Origin: G013214665 sp964649815
GTDB taxonomy: Bacteria; Pseudomonadota; Alphaproteobacteria; Rhodobacterales; Rhodobacteraceae
Direction of reading: 5' to 3'
Assembly (NCBI GenBank): GCA_964649815.1
Contig: CAZYQC010000017.1
Location: 1-53,726 of the forward strand
DNA length: 53,726 nt
Below the pieces are notes generated by a model. The model was not told the origin of the DNA, searched no databases, and saw nothing but the letters and a program-made list of their open reading frames with translations. The position numbers were made by a program, and so were the translations under genes. Of this stretch, positions 43,654 to 51,665 are shown one piece after another (positions within the stretch are counted from its first letter, which is position 1; every line of letters begins with the position of its first letter).

Positions 43654-44808
43654 TCAGTAGGCAGCCTTATAAATGGCAAGCGCATCGGCCTCGGTGACCG
43701 CGCGCGGATTGTTGACAAGAAGCCGGGTCTGGATCATCGCCTGTTCGGCCATGCGCGGCAGGTCCGACTGGGTGATCCCAACGCTGCGCAGCTGTGTGGG
43801 CAGACCAATGGTGTCCCGCAGGCCCGACATGCGTTCGATAAAGCTGCCGCATCGCGTTTGGCTGGGTGCTTCGCTTAGATCGGGGAAAACATCGCAGGCC
43901 AGATCGGCATATTGTGCCTCACACTTCGGCGCAGAGAACTCCATCACATGCGGCAGGACCAAGCCGATGGAAATGCCGTGCGGTTGGTGGAAGATCCCGC
44001 CAATGGGATAGGCAAGCGCATGAACGGCCGCGACAGGGGAATTCCCAAAGGCCATACCAGCCAGCAGCGAGCCCAGCAGCATGTCAGAGCGTGCCTGCAA
44101 GTTCCGGCCATCTTCGACCACCGTGACAAGGTTCGCGCCAAGAAGACGCAGCGCTTGGCGGGCCAGCACTTGACTGATCGGGTTATTGTTCGCCGCCGTG
44201 CTGGTGTAGCCCTCGATCGCGTGAACCATCGCGTCATAGCCTGTGGCCGCTGTGACTGGCGCAGGCAAACCAAGCGTGAGTTCCGCATCGAGGACGGCCA
44301 CGTCCGGCAACGTAATCGGCGTTACCACGCCCTTCTTGACCTCGGCCCCCACGGTGACGATGGCCACTGGCGTCGCCTCTGACCCCGTGCCCGCCGTCGT
44401 GGGGATTTGCATCAAAGGCAGTCGCGGCCCCTGAGCGAGGCCGACACCGTAAATGTCGCCGATGGTCTCGCCGCCGCCCACAAGCAGCGCAACAAGCTTG
44501 GCCACGTCCATAGACGAGCCGCCCCCCAACCCGATGACACCCTCAACACCCGCGGCCTTTGCCTGATCGGTCGCTGCCAGCACCACCCGTTCGGGTGGGT
44601 CCGCGACGACATCCTGAAAGACCTCAACAGCGATACCGCCCGCAGTGAGACCGCTCACGACAGGATCCAATAGACCAGCGCCGACAAGGCCCGGATCCGT
44701 TACGACCATAACCTTTGTGCCAATCCTGGATTTCACCACCGGGCCCAAACGGGACGCCAGACCAGGCTCTGACAGGATCGTGGTGGGAGAATTGAACGTA
44801 AAACTCAT
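43654..44808 (-). CDS. Iron-containing alcohol dehydrogenase family protein
   Basis: A 384-residue group III (iron-type) alcohol dehydrogenase. NAD motif GVIGLGGGSSMDVAKL, PTTAGTGSEATPVAIVT, metal ligands D-x3-H in GYDAMVHAIEGYTS, and the later AVHALAYPIGGIFHQPHGIS with further ligand histidines. ATG 44808 is used; GTG 44811 is in frame. It lies immediately behind the haloalkane dehalogenase gene and would oxidise the alcohol released by dehalogenation. Confidence 0.9.
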   Translation of the reverse strand: MSFTFNSPTTILSEPGLASRLGPVVKSRIGTKVMVVTDPGLVGAGLLDPVVSGLTAGGIAVEVFQDVVADPPERVVLAATDQAKAAGVEGVIGLGGGSSMDVAKLVALLVGGGETIGDIYGVGLAQGPRLPLMQIPTTAGTGSEATPVAIVTVGAEVKKGVVTPITLPDVAVLDAELTLGLPAPVTAATGYDAMVHAIEGYTSTAANNNPISQVLARQALRLLGANLVTVVEDGRNLQARSDMLLGSLLAGMAFGNSPVAAVHALAYPIGGIFHQPHGISIGLVLPHVMEFSAPKCEAQYADLACDVFPDLSEAPSQTRCGSFIERMSGLRDTIGLPTQLRSVGITQSDLPRMAEQAMIQTRLLVNNPRAVTEADALAIYKAAY

Positions 44809-44811
44809 CAC

Positions 44812-45741
44812 TCAGCCCTTCCACAGACCAAGCTGTTTCAAGCCCGTTTCGATGAAATCTTCTGACCATTCTTGAACATAGTGGCCTGCGTTCTCGACTT
44901 CGTGTGGCGCATAGGCCCCGTTGATGATCCCGTGCAATTGGCGCATGCGTTCAGGGGTAATGACCGGGTCCTTCATCCCCATCGCCATAAAACACTGACC
45001 GTCCCACGCTTCGGTCAGCCACTTGCGAGCGGTCAAGCTGGTCTCCAACCCCTCTTTGGCCGCCTCTGAAAACACACCGTCCTCAGGGCGCATGATCAGT
45101 TCGGGAAAGCGCCGCACGCCGCCTTTGAACGACGCATCGGGGAATGGTGCGTCATACGCATAAACCTCGGCGTCGCTCAGATGCGGCGTGCGCGAGCCGA
45201 TCCACGTGCCGACCGGGTTGTCATATTTGCTGCGGTTTTCTTTGCGCCAGGTGTTGAAACCGGGCGTCGGCTCTTCTCCGTGGGGCATAGAGGTGTTCAT
45301 CAGGAACATGCGCGTGAACCGCTCGGGCATATCCATGATGAGGCTCATCATCAGAATGCCACCCCAATCCTGTGCCACGAGGCAGATGTTCTTGAGATCC
45401 AGTCTTTCGACAAACGCCTTCAGCGAATTCCGGTGGAAATGATAGCCGTAGTCGCTGTCTTCCTTTGGCTTATCGCTCCGGCCAAAGCCATACATATCAA
45501 GCGCAACCGTCCGATGCCCTTGCGCAACGAACACGGGGATCATTTTGCGATACACATAAGACCACGACGGCGTGCCATGTACGCACAGCATCGTGACCTC
45601 GCTGTCCTGCGGCCCTTCGTCGACGTAATGCATCCGCAAGCCTTCAAAGCCGGAAAGATCGTCGACATATTGTGGCGCAAAGGGCCAACCCGGAAGATTG
45701 TTGAACCGGTCGTCCGGCGTGCGCTGTGCATCAATGGTCAT
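44812..45741 (-). CDS. Haloalkane dehalogenase, DhlA-like (subfamily I)
   Basis: A 309-residue alpha/beta hydrolase very like Xanthobacter DhlA along its length: RTPDDRFNNLPG at the start, SWSYVYRKMIPVF, GFGRSDKP, nucleophile Asp125 followed by Trp126 (AQDWGG), acid Asp258 (GMKDPV) and His287 (AGHYVQE). Trp126 and probably Trp165 would hold the halide as Trp125/Trp175 do in DhlA. The oxyanion motif reads HGTPSW where DhlA has HGEPTW, so Thr57 replaces Glu56. It has no signal peptide and should act in the cytoplasm. It overlaps the upstream epoxide-hydrolase gene by 11 bases. Confidence 0.88.
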   Translation of the reverse strand: MTIDAQRTPDDRFNNLPGWPFAPQYVDDLSGFEGLRMHYVDEGPQDSEVTMLCVHGTPSWSYVYRKMIPVFVAQGHRTVALDMYGFGRSDKPKEDSDYGYHFHRNSLKAFVERLDLKNICLVAQDWGGILMMSLIMDMPERFTRMFLMNTSMPHGEEPTPGFNTWRKENRSKYDNPVGTWIGSRTPHLSDAEVYAYDAPFPDASFKGGVRRFPELIMRPEDGVFSEAAKEGLETSLTARKWLTEAWDGQCFMAMGMKDPVITPERMRQLHGIINGAYAPHEVENAGHYVQEWSEDFIETGLKQLGLWKG

Positions 45742-46651
45742 GCGAAACCTCAGATGTGAGTTTGGTAAAGAAATCGATCACCCGGGCATTGGCTGCGTCG
45801 GGGGTTTCGAGGTGCACGAAATGGCCTGCGCCTTCGGCAATCTCGACCTCGGCGTCCGTGAAATATTGCGGCAGCGTGTCAGCCCAATCGGCCTTGATCA
45901 CCGGATCGTGCGCGCCCCAGAAAAAGCGCGCGGGCGTCTCTATGGGTGGTAGCGAAGGCGCGCCGTTTCGGACAAGCGCCATGCGCGCGGCATGTGTTGC
46001 GCGATACCACGCAAAGCCGCCCGCTATGTTGTCAGGGGCCATGAAATTGTCGACAAATGCGTCGATGACCTGGTCCACCACGCTATCCGCATGCGCCCAA
46101 TGCCTCAGCATCCCTTCATAGAAAATCCGGCAGGTTTCGCGGCTATGGCCGACAAGCGCTTGGGCCCAAGACAGCTGATTGAAGCTTTGATACCAGATCT
46201 CTGGCACGTGATCGGCGTCGACCCATCTGCGGCCAATGCCGGGATGTGGACCATTGAAAAAGAAAAGCCCCGTGACCCGTTCAGGCGCCATGCGCGCCAC
46301 GTTTTGCGCGACATAGGCGCCAACGTCATGCCCGACGAGGCCAAACCGTGCGATGCCAAGCGCGTCAGCAAGCGCCAAGAGATCACTGGCGTGTTCTTGC
46401 GGGCCGAACTCTTCTGGCCCAGCGCGCTTTGTCTCGCCAAAGCCGCGAAAGTCCGGCGCAATCACGTCAAAGTGCTGGGCAAGTGCCGGAATATTGCGAT
46501 GCCAGCCCCACCAAAATTCCGGCCATCCATGCAGCAGGAAGATCGGAGCGCCCTGCCCTTCGCGGACAAAATGCATCTCGATACCATTGACGGCGGCATA
46601 TCCGTGCGCCCAGGCGCCGCTGGCGGCAAGATCCCTCACCGCGAAACCCAT
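45731..46651 (-). CDS. Epoxide hydrolase-like alpha/beta hydrolase
   Basis: A 306-residue alpha/beta hydrolase with the epoxide-hydrolase oxyanion motif HGWPEFWWGW (41-50), nucleophile Asp109 (GHDVGA), acid Asp249 and His277 (GAGHFVH). Lid tyrosines Tyr154 (WYQSF) and Tyr216 (AWYRA) suit epoxide ring opening. Haloacetate dehalogenases share the scaffold and remain an alternative. ATG 46651 overlaps the end of the halohydrin dehalogenase-like gene by 16 bases; the frame is open further upstream, but only within that gene. It would convert epoxides into diols. Confidence 0.82.
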   Translation of the reverse strand: MGFAVRDLAASGAWAHGYAAVNGIEMHFVREGQGAPIFLLHGWPEFWWGWHRNIPALAQHFDVIAPDFRGFGETKRAGPEEFGPQEHASDLLALADALGIARFGLVGHDVGAYVAQNVARMAPERVTGLFFFNGPHPGIGRRWVDADHVPEIWYQSFNQLSWAQALVGHSRETCRIFYEGMLRHWAHADSVVDQVIDAFVDNFMAPDNIAGGFAWYRATHAARMALVRNGAPSLPPIETPARFFWGAHDPVIKADWADTLPQYFTDAEVEIAEGAGHFVHLETPDAANARVIDFFTKLTSEVSHDH

Positions 46652-47310
46652 CCGCCAGAGAACGGGAACACTTGCCCGACATAGAAATCGCTTTCGTCGC
46701 CCGCAAGGAACAGAGCCGAGGCCGCGCTTTCCCAACCATAGGCCAGCCGGCCCAATGGGGCGCCTTTGATCCGCGCCTTGAATTCGTCCGTCGCAGTGTA
46801 CTCAGGCGGAAAATACGTAGGATTTTCAACAAAGGTTTGGGCGATCGCGTTGACGTGCACATTGTGCGGCGCAACCTCGACGCCTACGTCCTGAACATAG
46901 GACAGCTGCGCACCCCGCGCCGAGCCGTAGGCGCTGTAGTTGGGCATGCCTTTCAGCGCAGATGCACTGCCCATCACGACAATCTTGCCCTTTCGCCGCT
47001 CTACCATCTGCGGCAGCACAGCCCGGCAGAGGCGATGGAGTGGAAAGACCATCGCCTCATACATCGCCGCAAAGGTTGCATCGTCGGTCGCAAAGACCGA
47101 AGTGCGTGGCTGCTCGGCGGCGAGGTTCGCGATCAACACGTCAACATGCCCCGCCTCTTCGATCAGCGCTTCGCAGGCACCGGGCTTTTTCAGGTCCCGA
47201 TCATCCGCAACAAGCTCTGCGCCTTCCTTTTCGAAAAGCGACACCAGGTCGGCCCCCATGAAAGCGCTGATCTGAGTAATGACGACCCGTTTGCCAGCCA
47301 TCCGTTGCAT
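46636..47310 (-). CDS. Putative halohydrin dehalogenase (SDR-derived)
   Basis: A 224-residue SDR-fold protein that lacks the dinucleotide motif of ordinary SDR enzymes and has both halohydrin-dehalogenase signatures: T-x4-F-x-G (Thr12, Phe17, Gly19 in ITQISAFMGAD) and S-x12-Y-x3-R (Ser115, Tyr128, Arg132 in YSAYGSARG). The Arg in place of the SDR Lys, plus the lost NAD site, define this family, which closes vicinal haloalcohols to epoxides with halide release. The C-terminus ends in FPFSGGW. GGAGGAGACGAG precedes ATG 47310. First gene of the operon, divergent from tetR and coupled to an epoxide hydrolase. Confidence 0.85.
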   Translation of the reverse strand: MQRMAGKRVVITQISAFMGADLVSLFEKEGAELVADDRDLKKPGACEALIEEAGHVDVLIANLAAEQPRTSVFATDDATFAAMYEAMVFPLHRLCRAVLPQMVERRKGKIVVMGSASALKGMPNYSAYGSARGAQLSYVQDVGVEVAPHNVHVNAIAQTFVENPTYFPPEYTATDEFKARIKGAPLGRLAYGWESAASALFLAGDESDFYVGQVFPFSGGWVSR

Positions 47311-47387
47311 CTCGTCTCCTCCCAAAGCGGTCGATGCGGTGGCGCGTGAGGCCCAGTTCTGAGCAAGGAAGGCCTAGGGCGCCGTTT

Positions 47388-47450
47388 TTGACGCTCTGAC
47401 AAAAACTAGTTATTGACGCATTGTCAAATACTTTTTTGACGCCTGGTCAA
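47388..47450. promoter_or_regulatory. Three palindromic operators between tetR and the dehalogenase operon
   Basis: TTGACGCTCTGACAA (47388-47402), TTGACGCATTGTCAA (47413-47427) and TTGACGCCTGGTCAA (47436-47450) share a TTGAC-N5-GTCAA dyad; the first has one arm mismatch. Centre spacings are 25 and 23 bases. They occupy the divergent intergenic region and overlap the likely promoters, so TetR binding would control both directions. Confidence 0.72.
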
Positions 47451-47489
47451 AAACACGCTAGATGGCGAGGTGCAAATCTAGGTGAGAGA

Positions 47490-48092
47490 ATGAGACCCAG
47501 AAAATTCGAAGAAGACGCGGTGCTCGCCCTCGCTTTCGACAGCTTTTGGCGAAAGGGCGTACGTGGCACATCGATCGCCGATATCGCCCGGGACGCTGGC
47601 GTGCAAAGGGGCTCGCTCTACAACGCCTATGGCTCAAAAGAGGCACTGTTTCTAAAGGCTTACGCACGGTATGCGGCGGACTACACGGCCACGATCTCGG
47701 CTGCATTGGCCACCGGCACGCTGCGCGACAAGCTTGATCGTTTCTTCCACGTCGCCATCCAGAACTTCGCCGAAGGCACGCCGCCAAGGGGATGTCCGAC
47801 GACCCGCGGCCTGATGGAGCTTTCTGCACCGGGCGAACATGGTCTGCCCGAAGAAGCGCGCGTTGTTTTCGCCGAATTGCTCAAACAAGTCGAAGACGAA
47901 TTGGCCGCCGCCTTCCAAACCGGTGTCGAGGCCGGCGAATTCGGCGGAGACCCCAGAGCCTCGGCCGAACACATCCTCGCCGTCGTGCGCGGCCTGGTCG
48001 TCATCGACAGCGCCTGCCAAAACCCAGATAAACTGCACCAAATCGCGAGACACACCATCGATCTTTTGCTGTCCGCACAGACGGGCGCTTAG
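47490..48092 (+). CDS. TetR-family transcriptional regulator
   Basis: A 200-residue TetR regulator: N-terminal HTH residues 1-50 (FWRKGVRGTSIADIARDAGV, RGSLYNAYGSKEALF) and a helical ligand-binding C-terminus with the GCPTTRGLMELSAPG segment found in the AcrR/RutR-like group. ATG 47490 follows AGGTGAG. It diverges from the halohydrin/haloalkane operon and three TTGAC-N5-GTCAA dyads lie between them. It is probably a repressor released by a halogenated substrate or epoxide. Confidence 0.88.
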   Translation: MRPRKFEEDAVLALAFDSFWRKGVRGTSIADIARDAGVQRGSLYNAYGSKEALFLKAYARYAADYTATISAALATGTLRDKLDRFFHVAIQNFAEGTPPRGCPTTRGLMELSAPGEHGLPEEARVVFAELLKQVEDELAAAFQTGVEAGEFGGDPRASAEHILAVVRGLVVIDSACQNPDKLHQIARHTIDLLLSAQTGA

Positions 48093-48128
48093 CGGTTTGG
48101 ATGGCCAAATTGCCCAAACAGAGCGCCC
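48083..48128 (+). terminator. Composite hairpin at the end of tetR
   Basis: GGGCGCT (48083-48089) pairs with AGCGCCC (48122-48128), enclosing GTTTGG/CCAAAC (48095-48100, 48114-48119). It begins in the last codons of tetR. No T-run follows. Confidence 0.42.
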
Positions 48129-48423
48129 TGCGGCTGGGTTCATTCTGACGTTTGTGTGTCCAGCACAATTTCTGATCAGCGCCTCTCAGCAAACCTTTTC
48201 GAATAGGGTTCGGTGTCGACCAATGCTGCGTGATATCGGCAAGATGGCTGTTTTTTACGATCAGAACCCGTTACTGATCCCGGTCGACGGCAGCTACGTT
48301 CGTGGAAATTAAAACAACACGCCAGCGTCGGCCGCCTCTGAATTCAAAGCGACAGCACAAAGCCTCGAAAAACCGGGAAGATATTCAGCCCGAAAACCGG
48401 AGAGATCGCTTGTGAAAAGTGGG
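48129..48423. other. Spacer between tetR and tRNA-Ser
   Basis: About 295 bases with no supported gene on either strand; the only frames are short and lack ribosome sites. It contains sequence downstream of the minus-strand tRNA. Confidence 0.4.
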
Positions 48424-48513
48424 TGGCGGACAGGAAGGGATTCGAACCCTCGAGACGGTTTCCCGCCTACGCACTTTCCAGGCGCGCGCCTTCGACCACT
48501 CGGCCACCTGTCC
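48424..48513 (-). tRNA. tRNA-Ser (anticodon GGA)
   Basis: The minus strand folds as a 90-base class II tRNA. The acceptor arms GGACAGG and CCTGTCC pair, discriminator G and an encoded CCA follow. The D-arm region reads TGGCCGAGTGGTCGAAGG, the anticodon loop CTGGAAA gives GGA, the long variable arm and GGTTCGAATCC (T arm) are typical of serine tRNAs. It decodes UCC/UCU. Confidence 0.95.
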
Positions 48514-48591
48514 GCCGACGTCTCTATCGAAGAACGCTAGGGATGTGCAAGTCGCTTTCGTGCTTTTTCGCTTGAGCGTGCGTGCTGGGCT

Positions 48592-49311
48592 TTAGCTGTC
48601 CAAATGCAGGTTGATCCGGCGGTTGTTGCGCCCTTTGTTTTCGATGCGGCCCAGCCGCAGGCGGCCGATCTCGCCGGTTCTGGCGACGTGGGTGCCGCCG
48701 CAGGGCTGGAGATCGATCTGATTGTTGCCGTCGCCGATCTGCACCATTCTGATCCGACCAGAGCCGCGCGGCGGGCGGACGCCGATTGTTTTGACCAAAT
48801 CAGGGTTTGCGTCCAGTTCTGCTTCGTCGATCCACATATCGCGCACAACGAAATCCTGCTCGACAAAGGCGTTCAGCGTAACCTCGATGGCTTCTTTGTC
48901 GTCTGGCGCCTCTTCCATGTCGAAATCCAGACGCCCCTTGAACGCCCCAATCGAGCCGCCTGTCACCCCATAGGGAAGGACAACCGACAAAAGGTGCAGC
49001 GCCGTGTGGACGCGCATATGGCCCAGGCGGCGCTCCCAGTTGAGGCTCTGGGTCACCCAGGTTCCCACCGGCGGCAGCGCCACAGGTTCGGCGGGCACAA
49101 GCACGATGTCGTCGCCCTGCCCTTTGACCGAGGTGGCGATGTCCATCCGGTTGCCTTGCCAATGCAGCGTCCCGCTGTCGCCAGGCTGTCCGCCACCTGT
49201 GGGGTAGAACAAGGACTGATCCAACACGATGCCGCCTTCGTCTGTATGTCCGGTCACACGCGCCTCGGCTTCGCGCAGGTATGGATCTTCACGAAACAGC
49301 ATCGTTGTCAT
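48592..49311 (-). CDS. alaX: Alanyl-tRNA editing protein AlaX
   Basis: A 239-residue free-standing editing domain of the AlaX type that hydrolyses mischarged Ser- or Gly-tRNA(Ala). Zinc ligands are visible: H102-x3-H106 (VHTALH) and C204-x3-H208 (PCGGTH), with the FYPTGGGQPGD and GGSIGAFKGRLDFDM segments of the family. It begins two bases before the end of the mscS gene region and lies next to a serine tRNA, which is probably chance. Confidence 0.9.
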   Translation of the reverse strand: MTTMLFREDPYLREAEARVTGHTDEGGIVLDQSLFYPTGGGQPGDSGTLHWQGNRMDIATSVKGQGDDIVLVPAEPVALPPVGTWVTQSLNWERRLGHMRVHTALHLLSVVLPYGVTGGSIGAFKGRLDFDMEEAPDDKEAIEVTLNAFVEQDFVVRDMWIDEAELDANPDLVKTIGVRPPRGSGRIRMVQIGDGNNQIDLQPCGGTHVARTGEIGRLRLGRIENKGRNNRRINLHLDS

Positions 49312-49313
49312 GC

Positions 49314-51665
49314 CTAGGTCTCCTTGGGATGTGGCGCAGGCGTGCCATCTGGATCAGGATCACGCAAGGTTTCCGGGTTGCGCAGCCAAAGATCGGTTTG
49401 CGCGAAGGGGATCTCGATATCTTCGGCAACAAACCGTTCAACAATCTGATGAAGGATATCGTTTTTGACGCTCATCACCCAGTTTACATCCCGCAAAATG
49501 GCGCGAATTTCAAAGTCCAGTGACGAGGCGCCAAGGCCGGTGAACATGACCGCTGGCGGTGGATGCGCCACGATCATGGGATGCGCCTCGGCGATCTCCA
49601 TCAATAGCTCTTCTACACGTCGGGTGTTGGTCCCGTAGGCAACGCCAACCGGCACAATCAGGCGACCGACCGTATTGCCGCGCGTGTAATTCGTGACAGT
49701 CCCGCTGACCAAATCCGCGTTCGGCACGATCACATCGGTTCTGTCAAAGGTTTCGATCCGGGTCGAGCGGACAGAGATATCGCGCACATATCCCATATGC
49801 CCGCCGACCTCGATCCAGTCCCCTTCGGAAATCGGGCGTTCAATGAGCAATATGATCCCCGAGACAAAGTTCGAGACGATGTTCTGCAAGCCAAAGCCAA
49901 TGCCGACCGACAGCGCGCCGGCAACGATGGCCACACTGGACAGATCAATGCCCGCAGCCGTTATGGCGACCAAGGCGGCCAGAAAGATACCGACATAGCC
50001 CAGGCCCGAGACGACGGCGACCTGGCCACCAGGGTCGATGTTGGTCTTGGGCAAAACGCTGGTCTTCATCAGCCCCTGCACGGTCCGGGTCAGGAAATAG
50101 CCCAGCAGGAACACAATCAGCAGCGTAAAGAACGAACCCGGCGAGATGGTCGTTTCACCAATTGTCAGCCCATTGCGCAATTGCGCGTAGAACTCGGTCA
50201 GATCGGTGACACGCGCGCCCCAGACCAAGGCCAAGACCGGCAAAAAGCACAGGCCCACCAGAAATCCGATCAACGTAGGGATTAGGGCGTCGTGGCCATC
50301 CTCACCCGGCGTGAAAAAGGCATAGGCATCCCGGATCGCATCCTGCAACAGAACGAGGAACCCAAAGATGCCAAGCGATACCACGGATTGCCAGAACATG
50401 CCCACGGCGGCGACACGGAACCCAAAGGCCGCCAGGATGGGGGCCAACACGGCCACCAGCATCGCCGCACGACCGGCCAGAACGATGCCGGAATTGCGAA
50501 AGGCGGATTCCGCGCTCATCTGCGCGTCTTCGGGGTCGCTTTGACGCAAAAGCTGGCCCAAGCGGAAAAATGCGACGGCCGCCAACACAATAAGGATGAA
50601 ATCAACAACGGCGAGAGTGGCTTCGGCCAATTCAACGGATGCAGACAGTTGATCCCAAACCAGCTTTAGCCCACCCAGAACGCCCAGCGTGCCGACATGC
50701 ACCTGCCCTTCGCGCTTGCGCTCGATTGGCAATCCAATCGGGGTGCCGATTTCGGGGTCGTCAGAGAACAAACGCCCGCCCAGCCACAGCATCGTCAAAA
50801 TGGCGGTCGCCACCATCGGCAAGGCCCGCAGCAATGGCTCCATCGCGTCGCCGTAAAGGCCAGAGGTAAAGACCGCGTAGACCAGGGCGAACATACCCAA
50901 GAGCGGCAAGACAATCTGGCCGATGGATACCAGGAACCCCAAAAACGATGGCGAGCGCCCACTGGCCATACGCGACACGCGCAGTGCCAAATCCCCCATG
51001 AACCGGCGCCCGCGCGACAGGCACACAAAGGCGAAAGCAAGCGACACAATCAACAGCGGCAGCACATTCTGAGCCGCCCGCAGCCGGTCTGGGTCCGAGA
51101 TCGCCTGCCCCGTGCCGCGCACCACATTGCCAAGCGTTTGCGCAACATCGCTCAGGGCCTGAGGCCACCAAACCGGGTTGATGGGCCAAGGCCCCATGCG
51201 CAGGAGCGTGTCAGCGCGGCGGGCTCTTAGGATCGTGTCGATTTCTCCGATCAGGCCATCGGCCCGCGAAAACGCCGCCTGTGCCGTGCGCACGGGCGCG
51301 ATTTGACGGGACAACGCATCGGTTAGCTCGGCGCGTTGGGCTGCAATATCTTCGGGCTCGCTCTCGCCTTCTGGGGGGGCGGGCCCCAGCGCGGCAATTT
51401 GCTCGCGCAGAGTATCCGCACGCGGATCATTCGCCCCAGCGGCGTCCTCAAACCGCGTGCGCCAGACGACAAGGCTTGATCGCAGGCGGTCCAGTCGCGC
51501 TTCGGAGACATTGCCCTGCTCGATCGTCAGCTCAGCGCGCTGTGCGACGGCCTCCCAGGCGTCGTAATCCGGGCCAGAGGCGGTTTGCGCCTGTGCGCTG
51601 ACGGCAAGGCACACAGCAACCAGGCACGCCCACAGCACATTGCGCAAGCGGCCCAGCCCGTCCAT
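49314..51665 (-). CDS. MscS-family mechanosensitive channel with large N-terminal domain
   Basis: A 783-residue membrane protein. After a signal peptide (MDGLGRLRNVLWACLVAVCL onward to AQA), a helical periplasmic part with DUF3772-like character (25-170) and several membrane segments precede the C-terminal MscS module: pore helix GALSVGIGFGLQNIVSNFVS, then ERPISEGDWIEVGGHMGYV of the beta domain. It gates under membrane tension and protects against osmotic downshock. ATG 51665 overlaps the cysK stop by one base. Confidence 0.88.
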   Translation of the reverse strand: MDGLGRLRNVLWACLVAVCLAVSAQAQTASGPDYDAWEAVAQRAELTIEQGNVSEARLDRLRSSLVVWRTRFEDAAGANDPRADTLREQIAALGPAPPEGESEPEDIAAQRAELTDALSRQIAPVRTAQAAFSRADGLIGEIDTILRARRADTLLRMGPWPINPVWWPQALSDVAQTLGNVVRGTGQAISDPDRLRAAQNVLPLLIVSLAFAFVCLSRGRRFMGDLALRVSRMASGRSPSFLGFLVSIGQIVLPLLGMFALVYAVFTSGLYGDAMEPLLRALPMVATAILTMLWLGGRLFSDDPEIGTPIGLPIERKREGQVHVGTLGVLGGLKLVWDQLSASVELAEATLAVVDFILIVLAAVAFFRLGQLLRQSDPEDAQMSAESAFRNSGIVLAGRAAMLVAVLAPILAAFGFRVAAVGMFWQSVVSLGIFGFLVLLQDAIRDAYAFFTPGEDGHDALIPTLIGFLVGLCFLPVLALVWGARVTDLTEFYAQLRNGLTIGETTISPGSFFTLLIVFLLGYFLTRTVQGLMKTSVLPKTNIDPGGQVAVVSGLGYVGIFLAALVAITAAGIDLSSVAIVAGALSVGIGFGLQNIVSNFVSGIILLIERPISEGDWIEVGGHMGYVRDISVRSTRIETFDRTDVIVPNADLVSGTVTNYTRGNTVGRLIVPVGVAYGTNTRRVEELLMEIAEAHPMIVAHPPPAVMFTGLGASSLDFEIRAILRDVNWVMSVKNDILHQIVERFVAEDIEIPFAQTDLWLRNPETLRDPDPDGTPAPHPKET

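Noticed and set aside
46636..47310. Annotation as an ordinary SDR dehydrogenase
   Set aside because: The Gly-rich NAD motif is missing and the catalytic Lys is Arg with exact halohydrin-dehalogenase spacing, so a plain SDR call fits worse.
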